Assembly (NCBI RefSeq): GCF_000702585.1
Contig: NZ_JNIQ01000001.1
Location: forward strand, 1,989,001-2,053,000
DNA from: Exiguobacterium aurantiacum DSM 6208
GTDB taxonomy: Bacteria > Bacillota > Bacilli > Exiguobacteriales > Exiguobacteriaceae
Length of the DNA stretch: 64,000 nt
Reading direction: 5' to 3'
Part shown: positions 18,701 to 26,915 of the stretch, in pieces
How the letters are laid out: each line of letters opens with the position of its first letter
How positions within the stretch are numbered: the first letter of the stretch is position 1
Notes under the pieces: generated by a model
What the model saw: only the letters and a program-made list of their open reading frames with translations
The model's database searches: none
Told to the model about the DNA's origin: nothing
Position numbers and translations under genes: made by a program

Positions 18701-20153
18701 GCTCTGAGAGGACGGCGACGGGTTGGTCATGCCCCATCGAACCGATCGGATCCTTCTTCTCACGGATGAGCGGGACGATATATTGTTCAATGTCTTCTTT
18801 CGTGTAACCGAACGCACGTTGTTTTAATAGAATGTCCGATATGACCGGCTCATCGACAGGAGCGTCCTCGAGCGTCTTCATTTGTTTTAGCCATTTGCCA
18901 TAAGGTTCGGCACGCGAGATCGTCTGTTTAATCTCCGTATCGGGGATGAGTCGCTTCGATTCTAAGTCGATGAGCAACAATTGACCGGGACGAAGCCGTT
19001 CCTTTTTCAAGACTTTCTCGGCTTGGACCGGGATGACGCCGCTCTCTGACGACAAGATGAGTTCTCCGTCTGTCGTCTCGATATAACGCATCGGTCTAAG
19101 ACCGTTTCGGTCGAGGATGGCACCGATTTGGCGGCCATCCGTGAAGACGACACCGGTCGGCCCGTCCCACGGTTCCATGATGGACGAGTGATACTGATAA
19201 AAATCTCGTTTTTGTTTATCGACTTTTCCTTCGATGAACGGTTCCGGGATGAGCATCATCGCCGTATGGGCGATCGACCGTCCAGTCCGGGTGAAGAACT
19301 CGAACGCATTGTCAAGCATCGACGAGTCGCTTCCTTCTTCCTGTAGCACGGGGAACAACCGGCCGACGTTCTCATACAAGTCCGTCTCAATCACGCCTTC
19401 ACGGGCCCGCATCGCGTCGATGTTGCCGCGGAGTGTGTTGATTTCCCCGTTATGGACAATCATTCGATTCGGATGGGCCCGTTCCCATGACGGAAACGTG
19501 TTCGTCGAGAAACGTGAGTGAACGATTCCGAACGTGCTCTTGTAAAATGGCGACTGCAAGTCAATATAAAATCGTTCAATTTGTTCCGGTGTGAGCATTC
19601 CTTTATAAACGATCGTCTTCGTCGAGAAGCTAGGCATATACAGGTTGAGTTCATCGACTTTTTCAATGGTGCGGCGCAACTCGTACAGCGAGCGCTCGTT
19701 CGCGTCATAATCTAAATACGGGCAAGCGACGAACCACTGATAAATCGTCGGTTTCGTGACGCGCGCATGTTCGCCGATCGCAGAGGCGTCGACAGGAACT
19801 TCACGCCACGCGATTGTCGCCAAGTCGATCTCTTCCGCGAGACGCTCCATCATCTGTTGCTTGTCACGCAGCTTCGTCTCCTCAGGCTGAAAGAATACCA
19901 TTCCGACCGCATAGTTGCCTGGTGCCGGCAGATTCATCGTCTGAAGGAACAATTCGTGTGGGATCTCGGTCATGATGCCCGCGCCGTCTCCGGCGTCAAT
20001 CACACCTTGACCACCTCGGTGCTCGAGTTTGCAGAGCATGGATAGCGAACGGCTGACAATGTCGTGTTTTTTCTCTCCGTTAAGGTTGACGTATAGGCCG
20101 ATGCCGCAAGCGTCTTTTTCGAATCGTGAATCGTACAAACTCGTCCGTTTCAT
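15717..20153 (-). CDS. gltB: Glutamate synthase large (alpha) subunit
   Basis: This 1478-aa subunit transfers the amide of glutamine to 2-oxoglutarate to give two glutamates, the main ammonia-assimilation step with glutamine synthetase. A 15-residue propeptide precedes the Ntn amidotransferase nucleophile Cys16 (EKDACGIG). The central and FMN-binding synthase domain includes [10 protein letters not shown] and [13 protein letters not shown]. The 3Fe-4S cysteines are in [20 protein letters not shown], and the C-terminal beta-helix shows glycine repeats such as [11 protein letters not shown]. The start at 20153 has AGAGGGG 8 bases upstream; the longer frame is unsupported. A perfect cre match lies 116 bases upstream, suggesting CcpA input; no GltC-type regulator gene is adjacent. 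Confidence 0.96.
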   Translation of the reverse strand: [1478 protein letters not shown]

Positions 20154-20268
20154 CGAATCAACCCCTCTCTTTCGTACTTGTTCGTAAGTTTTATTTTGTT
20201 CTAAATATTCTGAAAAATCAAGCGGATTGTATACGTTTATGCATAACAATAGTCACACGTATAAGATT

Positions 20269-20282
20269 TGAAAGCGTTATCA
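20269..20282. promoter_or_regulatory. cre site upstream of gltB
   Basis: TGAAAGCGTTATCA fits TGWAANCGNTNWCA at every defined position and lies 116 bases upstream of the gltB start. It suggests that nitrogen assimilation is tied to carbon supply through CcpA. Confidence 0.6.
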
Positions 20283-20373
20283 CTAGCTTTACCAAGCCTT
20301 TATTTAAAATAACTTATGATAAATAAAGAATAATTATCCATGAAATATATTAACTTTTAAGTTCTTGAGAACA

Positions 20374-20407
20374 CAAAAAAAATGACCGTCATCAGTTGAC
20401 GGTCATT
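20374..20407 (-). terminator. Terminator of the TspO-like gene
   Basis: AAATGACCGTCA pairs with TTGACGGTCATTT, and on the minus strand eight T follow directly after the stop at 20412. Confidence 0.88.
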
Positions 20408-20411
20408 TGGC

Positions 20412-21161
20412 TTATTGGATTGTTTTACGAGAGTGATGGAGAAACCCGCGCGGGCGTTTCCAAATGATGAGCCCGACATATCCGAGCGTGAGCAAAATCA
20501 ACGCACTGACAAGGACGACGTAAAGCGTCGCGTTGTCGATTCTGGCGAAAATAGCGATATAGGCCCACACGAACACGAGTGGATAAATGAAATCACGGTG
20601 CCACCACATAAAGACGAGGGCGAGGACGACACCGACCATGAGCATGAGCGACGTCCAGGCGAGTTCATCGAGACCGAGCACGGTCGTGATGCGTTCTGTT
20701 TTCATGACGACGAACACGTTGACAATCGTCGCGACCGACACCCAGCCGATATAGACCGAGAAAGGAAAGCGATCGAGCCAGCTCGTCGATGTCCGGAACG
20801 CCACGTGATACAGCCATGCGAGCGTCGCCAAAAAGAGCACCATGACGACGAGCGAGGCGATGAACCATTCATTCGTGAAGGCGAGAAGCCACAAGCCGTT
20901 CAATATGCAGGAGACGAGAAACCCTGCCTTAATCCGATTCGCCTGCCGATTCGCGACCGACCCTTTTTTCAATTGTAAAACGAGCCAAACGGCGAGCGCC
21001 ACGTAAATCAGTCCCCAAATCGAGAACGCGTAGCCGGCCGGTTTGAAGTAAATGTCGATCCGGTCCGACACTGCCGCATTATCCCCGCTCGCAAAGTAGT
21101 TGATGACGACGGTCGCCAAAAACGCCAGCCAGTTGATCAATGGCCATTTTGATAAGTCCAT
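20412..21161 (-). CDS. TspO/MBR-like tryptophan-rich membrane protein
   Basis: The 249-aa protein has about seven hydrophobic segments, longer than the five-helix TspO core. It has the family-like start YFKPAGYAFSIWGLIYVAL and many tryptophans. It belongs to the extended tryptophan-rich sensory protein group; biochemical roles of this longer branch in bacteria are not established, though short TspO proteins bind porphyrins. The start at 21161 has GGGAG 9 bases upstream; the longer frame adds 15 polar residues without support. It is transcribed alone, with its own terminator. Confidence 0.75.
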   Translation of the reverse strand: MDLSKWPLINWLAFLATVVINYFASGDNAAVSDRIDIYFKPAGYAFSIWGLIYVALAVWLVLQLKKGSVANRQANRIKAGFLVSCILNGLWLLAFTNEWFIASLVVMVLFLATLAWLYHVAFRTSTSWLDRFPFSVYIGWVSVATIVNVFVVMKTERITTVLGLDELAWTSLMLMVGVVLALVFMWWHRDFIYPLVFVWAYIAIFARIDNATLYVVLVSALILLTLGYVGLIIWKRPRGFLHHSRKTIQ

Positions 21162-21240
21162 AAATAGGATCTCCCGAAGAAGATCTGACACCTCCTTTAT
21201 TAACATAGTTTTCTATACCCATGAGACTCCGCTCATACAC

Positions 21241-21265
21241 AAAAAGAGACCCAAAAACGGGTCTC
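21241..21265 (-). terminator. Terminator of the aldo/keto reductase gene
   Basis: GAGACCC and GGGTCTC form a 7-bp stem, followed on the minus strand by five T, 7 bases behind the reductase stop. Confidence 0.82.
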
Positions 21266-21272
21266 AATGTGT

Positions 21273-22085
21273 TTAAAAATCAATATTGTCAGGATCTGGC
21301 CCTAGACGTTCGTTAGTCGCAGCCGCATCAATTTTCGCCATGTCGTCCGCATCGAGCGTGAAGTCGAACACGTCGAAGTTTTCTTTAATTCGATGTGGCG
21401 TCACCGATTTCGGCAAGGCGACGTTCCCTGTCTCCAAGTGCCAACGGAGGACGACTTGGGCTGGCGTCTTCCCATGCTTCTCGGCGATCTCCGCGAACAC
21501 AGGGATGTCGAGGAACTTACCTTGCATGAGCGGGCTCCACGCCTCGATTTGGATACCTTCGTCTTGACAATACTCGACAAGGTCCGGTTGCGGTAGTTGT
21601 GGATGCAACTCGACTTGGTTGATGAGCGGTATCATGAGTCCCGCTTCTTTCAACGCCTCGAGGTGATGCTCTTTGAAGTTTGAGACACCGATCGCTTTGA
21701 TCTTTCCAGCCTCATATAAATCAATGAGGTCTTTCCACGCCTCGACAAAGCCATCGACCGGCCAATGCAAGAGGCACAAGTCCAAGTAGTCCGTCTCAAG
21801 GCGCGCGAGCGATTCGGCGAACGCTTCCTTCGTCCGTCCTTGACGGATATCCTCGTTCCATATCTTCGACGTCAAGAAGATGTCGTCGCGGCTGACTCCT
21901 GAAGTCGTAATGCCTTTAGCTACGCCCTCTTCGTTTTTATAGACGGCTGCCGTATCGATATGGCGGTAACCGACTTTTAACGCCTCAGCGACCGCTTGTG
22001 GCGCCTCGGTCTCATTATCGACTTGCCAGACGCCGAACCCAATCATCGGGATTTGAACGCCATTTCGTAACGTTGCGAGTTGCAT
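21273..22085 (-). CDS. Aldo/keto reductase (2,5-diketogluconate reductase-like)
   Basis: This 270-aa TIM-barrel NADPH oxidoreductase of the AKR5-like group reduces aldehydes or ketones in the cytosol. The catalytic tetrad is visible: Asp in HIDTAAVYKNE, Tyr in the same motif, Lys in LTSKIWNED and His in LCLLHWPVDG. The C-terminal cofactor loop LPKSVTPHRIKEN gives the 2'-phosphate contacts typical for NADPH. It resembles Bacillus YtbE/YvgN-type detoxifying enzymes (methylglyoxal, glyoxal). The physiological substrate cannot be told. It stands alone with its own terminator. Confidence 0.9.
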   Translation of the reverse strand: MQLATLRNGVQIPMIGFGVWQVDNETEAPQAVAEALKVGYRHIDTAAVYKNEEGVAKGITTSGVSRDDIFLTSKIWNEDIRQGRTKEAFAESLARLETDYLDLCLLHWPVDGFVEAWKDLIDLYEAGKIKAIGVSNFKEHHLEALKEAGLMIPLINQVELHPQLPQPDLVEYCQDEGIQIEAWSPLMQGKFLDIPVFAEIAEKHGKTPAQVVLRWHLETGNVALPKSVTPHRIKENFDVFDFTLDADDMAKIDAAATNERLGPDPDNIDF

Positions 22086-22149
22086 ATCATCATTCCCCTT
22101 TCAACTGTTCGAGCTGATTGTAACATACCCGAGATCTTATTCCGAAAAA

Positions 22150-22947
22150 CTAAATCGTCAAATCTTTTCGGGTGAAGCGGGCATAGCAAGCTAACGCGGC
22201 AAAGAGGAACAATCCACTCAGCACGAGTAGGGACAGCAAGGGAACGTCGCCTCCCACTTGGGCGTTAGCGTCAAACAGCGAAAAGAGCGATAAACGTTCG
22301 AGCCACTCGAGCCGCTCGCTGAAACCAGAGAAAATGTTCGCGATCAAGAAGAGAGCGAACAAGCCACCCGTCACCATGTAAGAACGGGTGCTGTCATCGA
22401 ACAGACTCGCTAGAATATAGGCGATGGCACCGAGAACGAGTAAAATGAGACCCGCGTTCAATTGCAACGTCCACATGACGCCGTAATCGATTGCCAAGTC
22501 AAACAGCACGTCAGCGAGCGTTAGGCTCAGTCCGTTCAACCCGACGAATAGAATCGTTGCGATGAGCAAGACGACAAGACTCGCCGAGACGTAGGCACGT
22601 CGTGAGATTGGTGCCGCCATGAACAGCATGACTTCTCCCGAATCGACCGGTTTCCCCATGAGTCGTGATGCAAACGTGAGCGCGAACAAGATCGCGAGGA
22701 CGTAAAAGATGAGGCCATAATAGTTGCCTCCGAGTAAATTGATGACGTTGTCCATTGCGAGAGTCGGGTCGATCTTGAACACCTCGAGCAGCTCAGGGGG
22801 CAATGATTCGAGTTTCCCTTCGATCAAGCCTGTCTCTTTGATCGACGGAAAGACAGAGGCCAAGAAGAACAAATATAGACTCGTTCCGATCGAGTATCCT
22901 AAAATCCAACTGCGGTTTTGTTTAAATAGCGATGCGATCAATACCAT
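22150..22947 (-). CDS. ABC-2 type exporter permease
   Basis: The 265-aa membrane subunit has six hydrophobic segments. It has an N-terminal helix, a long extracytoplasmic loop around KETGLIEGKLESLPPELLEVF, and the DSGEVMLFMAAPISR cytoplasmic motif common in ABC-2 permeases of the bacitracin/antimicrobial export and CcmB-like groups. It starts right after the stop of the upstream ATPase gene, so both are made from one message. With the ATPase and the divergent TetR regulator it resembles inducible drug or lipid exporters; the substrate is unknown. Confidence 0.85.
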   Translation of the reverse strand: MVLIASLFKQNRSWILGYSIGTSLYLFFLASVFPSIKETGLIEGKLESLPPELLEVFKIDPTLAMDNVINLLGGNYYGLIFYVLAILFALTFASRLMGKPVDSGEVMLFMAAPISRRAYVSASLVVLLIATILFVGLNGLSLTLADVLFDLAIDYGVMWTLQLNAGLILLVLGAIAYILASLFDDSTRSYMVTGGLFALFLIANIFSGFSERLEWLERLSLFSLFDANAQVGGDVPLLSLLVLSGLFLFAALACYARFTRKDLTI

Positions 22948-23820
22948 TTACGTCGCCTCCCCATAATATTGCATGAACATGTGCTCGAGCTCGTCGGCCC
23001 CGCTCGTGAGCGACTCCACTTCAAATTGCGTCAACATGGCGAGAAATCCGTTCAGTTCTTCTGGACTCGAAATCGAGACGACGACGTTGCGACCGTCGCG
23101 TGTCCCGATCTGTGACGCCAGCGCACCCGCATCGGTCTCGCTTTTCAACCCGACCTGATACGTCTTCACACTTCTTCGCTTTAGTTCGTTCATCTCGGAC
23201 TCAATGATAATCCGTCCGTCTCTAATGAGCGCGGCCCGGTCACACGTCTTCTCCATCTCCGGAAAGTGGTGGGAGCTCATTAAGATGGCTTTCCCAGACG
23301 CTTTCTCGGCGAGCACCCATTCGATGAGCCGTTCTTGCATGAGCGGGTCGAGACCACTCGTCGGTTCGTCCAACAAATAAACGGGGGCATCTTTCATGAA
23401 GCACGTCACGATTGCTAGCTTTTGTTTCATCCCTTTTGACATTTTTCGGACTTTTAACGTCGTATCGAACGCAAAGATTTGGCGGAGACGTGTCTCTCGT
23501 TCAATACTCGTCTCGTGCAGGCGACTCGTCAGCCGAATGATCTCTTCCCCCGTCATGTCTTGCGGGTAATTGATCTCGCCGGGCAAGTAGCCGACGTACG
23601 CCTTCACCGTCTCACTCTCCCGCCAACAATCATGTCCCATGATCGTCGCTTTACCAGAGTCGCCATGAAGCAACCCCATCAAGTGGCGGATCGTCGTCGA
23701 TTTACCTGCCCCGTTCGGACCGATGAAACCAAAGACGGTCCCTCGTTCGACCGCCAACGAGACGTCAAAGATACCGTGCGACGCGTCGAACCGCTTCGTC
23801 AACCGCTCGATTTGAATCAT
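22948..23820 (-). CDS. ABC exporter ATP-binding protein
   Basis: This 290-aa ATPase of the DRA/BcrA class has Walker A GPNGAGKST near residue 34, Q-loop VGYLPGEINYP, a variant signature MSKGMKQK instead of LSGGQ, Walker B VYLLDEPTSGLDP and switch MSSHHF. The C-terminal 80 residues form the accessory domain common in this class. The variant signature with Lys is usual in this branch. It is cotranscribed with the permease and divergent from the TetR gene at 23940, with a short AT-rich intergenic region that should hold the operator. Confidence 0.9.
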   Translation of the reverse strand: MIQIERLTKRFDASHGIFDVSLAVERGTVFGFIGPNGAGKSTTIRHLMGLLHGDSGKATIMGHDCWRESETVKAYVGYLPGEINYPQDMTGEEIIRLTSRLHETSIERETRLRQIFAFDTTLKVRKMSKGMKQKLAIVTCFMKDAPVYLLDEPTSGLDPLMQERLIEWVLAEKASGKAILMSSHHFPEMEKTCDRAALIRDGRIIIESEMNELKRRSVKTYQVGLKSETDAGALASQIGTRDGRNVVVSISSPEELNGFLAMLTQFEVESLTSGADELEHMFMQYYGEAT

Positions 23821-23939
23821 GGATATCCCCCCTATTTTTGAAATATATGAACATTATCATTACAAAACTAGTATATCACGTTATTTTTTGAAATGGAAAT
23901 GGTATATTGATTACAAAATAATAGAAGGGAGGGTTACTG

Positions 23940-24509
23940 ATGGACGGATTCACGAAACGGACCGAAGAGAAGCGCCGAGCCATACTCGAGGCCGCTCGGA
24001 CGCTCATGACAAAAGAACAGTCGCGCTTTACGATCAACGAGCTTGCCCGTGCCGCCTCGGTCTCTCCTGTCTCGATTTACAATTACTTCGGTTCGAAAGA
24101 GCAAGTCATCCTGCACGTCCTCACGCACCTGACCGTGCAAGAAATGAATTGGATCGAGCAGCGGATCGAGGAACAGATCCCGTTTGAGCAGTTGTTGATT
24201 GACATTTTGAGACGAAAAATTGAATCGGCGGGAATGTTCGACGACACGGTGTTGACGATCGTCACGACCGACCCATCGTGGCAACAACTCGCGGCCCGCG
24301 GGTACGCCGCGTTTCGGAACTTGATCGAGTACGGCAAGATGACCGGAGCGGTCGACCCGGACATCTCGACCGACGCTTATTTGCGCTACGTTCAATTGAT
24401 GCAACATGCCATCTTGTCGGACCCTCAACTTTCCACGGCACAGATGACCGACACGATGCGCGAACATTTTCATTTTTTCCTCCACGGAATCATGAGAAAA
24501 AATAACTAA
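23940..24509 (+). CDS. TetR/AcrR-family transcriptional regulator
   Basis: The 189-aa protein carries an N-terminal TetR helix-turn-helix (FTINELARAASVSPVSIYNY at about residues 30-50). An all-helical ligand domain with little conservation follows. GGGAGG precedes the ATG. It faces the ABC exporter pair across 119 bases of AT-rich DNA that includes two ATTACAAAA copies, so it most likely represses that pair and itself and is released by an exported compound. The ligand is unknown. Confidence 0.87.
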   Translation: MDGFTKRTEEKRRAILEAARTLMTKEQSRFTINELARAASVSPVSIYNYFGSKEQVILHVLTHLTVQEMNWIEQRIEEQIPFEQLLIDILRRKIESAGMFDDTVLTIVTTDPSWQQLAARGYAAFRNLIEYGKMTGAVDPDISTDAYLRYVQLMQHAILSDPQLSTAQMTDTMREHFHFFLHGIMRKNN

Positions 24510-24560
24510 AAAGTCGCCTTCCCCTTCTTGTGCGTGTAGAAGTGATAGGCGACTTTTTAT
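24508..24560. terminator. Bidirectional terminator
   Basis: AAAAAGTCGCCT and AGGCGACTTTTT form a 12-bp outer stem with an inner CTTCT/AGAAG stem. T-runs exist on both strands, between the TetR gene and the convergent small gene. Confidence 0.85.
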
Positions 24561-24583
24561 ATTCCGGTAACGTAGTGGAGATG

Positions 24584-24931
24584 CTACTCTTGAAGTTCAG
24601 GGGGGATGTACGAATCCACGTCCAATTCGTCTCCGCAGGCGATAATCAGTTCCGAACTTTTCGGCGTCATAAAGACACCCATGCGTTGACAAACCAATCC
24701 TTCCATCATCGGTTCAACATGAACGTGTCGGCCGACTTCGAAGCGGTGTGCCATTCGAATCAACTCCGTGCCGAGACCAATCATGGCATTTTGGCTCAAT
24801 GAGATCATCACCTTGCTTTGCGGGCTGACGTTTTCCCACGACTCATCAAACACCATGACCGTGCCTACATTATCCGCCAGCTGCTCAAACTCATCATTTT
24901 CATCGTCGATCAAATCAAATTCGTACCGCAT
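24584..24931 (-). CDS. Conserved-type acidic protein of unknown function, 115 aa
   Basis: The acidic soluble protein starts MRYEFDLIDDENDEFEQLAD and has no signal or membrane segment. Its middle contains MISLSQNAMIGLGTELIRMA and the end CGDELDVDSYIPPEL. I do not recognise a family with certainty. It follows the DAO-type oxidase gene by 21 bases in the same direction and probably shares its transcript. A weak AAGG site lies 10 bases before the ATG. A role linked to the oxidase is possible only by position. Confidence 0.65.
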   Translation of the reverse strand: MRYEFDLIDDENDEFEQLADNVGTVMVFDESWENVSPQSKVMISLSQNAMIGLGTELIRMAHRFEVGRHVHVEPMMEGLVCQRMGVFMTPKSSELIIACGDELDVDSYIPPELQE

Positions 24932-24952
24932 TCGTTCACTGCCTTGCTTCGA

Positions 24953-26071
24953 TTAGTTGTCTTCCGTTTTAAATACCGATTCCGCCATCGGATAGAGTGA
25001 TAGATCAAGCTCACAGTCCCCGGTCAGAACGAGGTCCGCGAGCACTTTCCCAATGTACGGACCGACTGTCAAACCGGATGACCCGAGACCGTTCGCGACG
25101 AGCAACTGCTCCGCTCCCGGCACGCGACCGAGAATCGGAATCGAGTTCGGGGTGACCGGACGGAAGCCGACCCGCGTCTCAATCAGTTCGGCTTCGGCGA
25201 GTCCCGGGGCCGATTCTAACCCTTTCGAGAGCACCTCATGAATCCCGATTGCCGTCGGTCGTGTGTCGAACGCCTTCCCCCGCTCATGTGTCGAGCCGAT
25301 GACGATTCGTCCTGCTTCAAATCCGAGCAAATAGCGGCGACGCGGCGGCATGACGACCGGCCAGTCGGACGCGTCTGTATCTGGCAGCTGTACGTGCACG
25401 ATTTGCGCTTTTTCCCCGGCGACACGGGCCGTGTAACCAATCGGCTCCATCAACTCGGGCAACCACGCCCCGCAGGCGAGCACGATCTCATCTGCCTCAA
25501 AGCGGACACCGTCGCACTCGACATGATAGCCGTCCGTTTCAACGAGGACGGCCGAGCCGTCAATCAAGGTCACGCCGCGCTTCACGGCGACCCGTTCGAG
25601 GGCCGCTCGCAACTTCTCCCCATCGACGCGAGCCCCGCCTGCGACGAGGAGAGCGTCATATTCGTCCGAGAGCGGTGGGAACAGCGCTCTCGCTTCTTCT
25701 GCCGTCAGCCGGGTCAAGTCACCGATTTCAGGTGCTTCTTCCCGGCGCAGCGCCGTCCGTTCTTGCATCTCGTTCAACTTCTTGTCTTCATGTAAAGCGA
25801 GCGTCCCGACACGTTTGTAACCGGTCTCTGTCTCGCCTTCTCGCTTCAAGTCGTCGACGACTGTCGCATAGTGGCGGGCACCGCCTTTGGCGAGCGCGTA
25901 CCATGCCTTGTTACGGCGCTGGGCGATCCACGGGCAGACGATCCCTGCCGCGGCGTCGGTCGCCCGTCCGACTTCTTTTCTGTCAATGACGGTGACATCA
26001 GCTTTCCCCGCCAAATGATAAGCGGCCGAGATACCGACGATCCCTGAACCGATGATGATGACTTTCTTCAT
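24953..26071 (-). CDS. FAD-dependent DAO-family oxidoreductase (glycine/D-amino-acid oxidase-like)
   Basis: The 372-aa flavoprotein begins with the Rossmann motif MKKVIIIGSGIVGISAAYHL that binds FAD. A RATDAAAGIVCPW segment follows, and a C-terminal GLGSSGLTVGPYIGKVLADL closes the FAD site. This is the DAO family, which includes glycine oxidase ThiO, DadA and sarcosine oxidase; the amine substrate is not resolved. The longest frame adds 146 arginine-rich residues that are not protein-like; this ATG has GAGGG upstream. That ribosome binding site lies inside a 7-bp hairpin (26079-26097), so translation may be restrained by mRNA folding. A terminator separates it from the upstream gene. Confidence 0.85.
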   Translation of the reverse strand: MKKVIIIGSGIVGISAAYHLAGKADVTVIDRKEVGRATDAAAGIVCPWIAQRRNKAWYALAKGGARHYATVVDDLKREGETETGYKRVGTLALHEDKKLNEMQERTALRREEAPEIGDLTRLTAEEARALFPPLSDEYDALLVAGGARVDGEKLRAALERVAVKRGVTLIDGSAVLVETDGYHVECDGVRFEADEIVLACGAWLPELMEPIGYTARVAGEKAQIVHVQLPDTDASDWPVVMPPRRRYLLGFEAGRIVIGSTHERGKAFDTRPTAIGIHEVLSKGLESAPGLAEAELIETRVGFRPVTPNSIPILGRVPGAEQLLVANGLGSSGLTVGPYIGKVLADLVLTGDCELDLSLYPMAESVFKTEDN

Positions 26072-26078
26072 ACGTTTC

Positions 26079-26097
26079 GCCCTCAACGGATGAGGGC
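26079..26097 (-). promoter_or_regulatory. Hairpin covering the ribosome binding site of the DAO-family gene
   Basis: GCCCTCA pairs with TGAGGGC around a 5-base loop, and one arm contains the GAGGG that serves the ATG at 26071. Folding would hide the site. Confidence 0.5.
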
Positions 26098-26122
26098 ATT
26101 CACATCCTTTCCTGTCTTCCTG

Positions 26123-26156
26123 AAAAAAATCACCGGCCTTGTGGCCGATGATTTTT
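26123..26156 (-). terminator. Terminator of the Bax-inhibitor-like gene
   Basis: ATCACCGGCC and GGCCGATGAT pair (one mismatch) around TTGT. Seven T follow on the minus strand and five on the plus strand. It overlaps the stop codon of the gene upstream. Confidence 0.85.
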
Positions 26157-26889
26157 AGTCGCGCATCGCGAGACGATACAATAAGTCGAGCAACTCGATA
26201 TAGAGCCAGATGAGCGTCACAATCAAACCGAACGCGGCCACCCACTCGAGATGTTTCGGTGCCCGGTCTTCGACTTGTCGCGCGATATAGTCGAAGTCGA
26301 GAACGAGCGCGAGCGAGGCGATGATGACGATCACGAACTGGACACCGATTGCGAGCGGTGATGAACCTGTCATGAACGGTAGTCCTGCTCCGAAGAAACT
26401 CATCCCGATTTGGAAGAGATAAAGGAGCATGACCGTAAAGATGGCGGCCATGATACCGGCGCGGAACTTCTGCGTCACTTTGACGAGACCTGTCGAGTAG
26501 ACGAACCACATCGCGAAAGCGACGACGAACGTCGTCAACACGGCACGACCGACGATGCCTGGCACCATTGATTCAAAGAAGTACGAGATCGTCCCGACGA
26601 AGACGCCTTCGACGATCCCGTAGAGCGGGGCGACGACAGGTGCCGTGTGCGGTTTGAACATGATGACGAGCGCGAGCAATAGCCCAAGGATGAGCGACCC
26701 GATCATGATCGGGAAGAGAAGGCCTTCTCCGATCGTTGGGACGAGCGACCATGTCACTCCGGCAGTCGCTGTGACGAGCATGAGCAACATGAAGATTTTA
26801 GACCACGTACCGGCTTTCGTCATCGGTGCGGTCGCATAAGAAGACGTCTCCATCGATTTGCGGAGAATTGGATTTGATTTAAGGTTCAA
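26155..26889 (-). CDS. Bax inhibitor-1/YccA-like membrane protein
   Basis: The 244-aa protein has seven membrane helices. Its N-terminal tail LKSNPILRKS is typical of the BaxI_1 (PF12811-type) branch of Bax-inhibitor-like proteins. The C-terminal VLDFDYIARQ and WVAAFGLIVTLIWLYIELLD carry the conserved acidic residues that in related proteins form a pH-sensitive calcium-leak gate. The physiological role in bacteria is unsettled. It follows the DJ-1/PfpI gene by 26 bases and is probably cotranscribed with it, ending at a strong terminator. Confidence 0.85.
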   Translation of the reverse strand: MNLKSNPILRKSMETSSYATAPMTKAGTWSKIFMLLMLVTATAGVTWSLVPTIGEGLLFPIMIGSLILGLLLALVIMFKPHTAPVVAPLYGIVEGVFVGTISYFFESMVPGIVGRAVLTTFVVAFAMWFVYSTGLVKVTQKFRAGIMAAIFTVMLLYLFQIGMSFFGAGLPFMTGSSPLAIGVQFVIVIIASLALVLDFDYIARQVEDRAPKHLEWVAAFGLIVTLIWLYIELLDLLYRLAMRD

Positions 26890-26915
26890 CGTTCGTAAGC
26901 TCCTTTATAAGTTGT

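Noticed and set aside
24953-26509. 518-aa version of the DAO-family protein
   Set aside because: The first 146 residues are an arginine/histidine-rich read of the antisense of the Bax-inhibitor-like gene and cross a terminator; the Rossmann start at 26071 has its own ribosome binding site.
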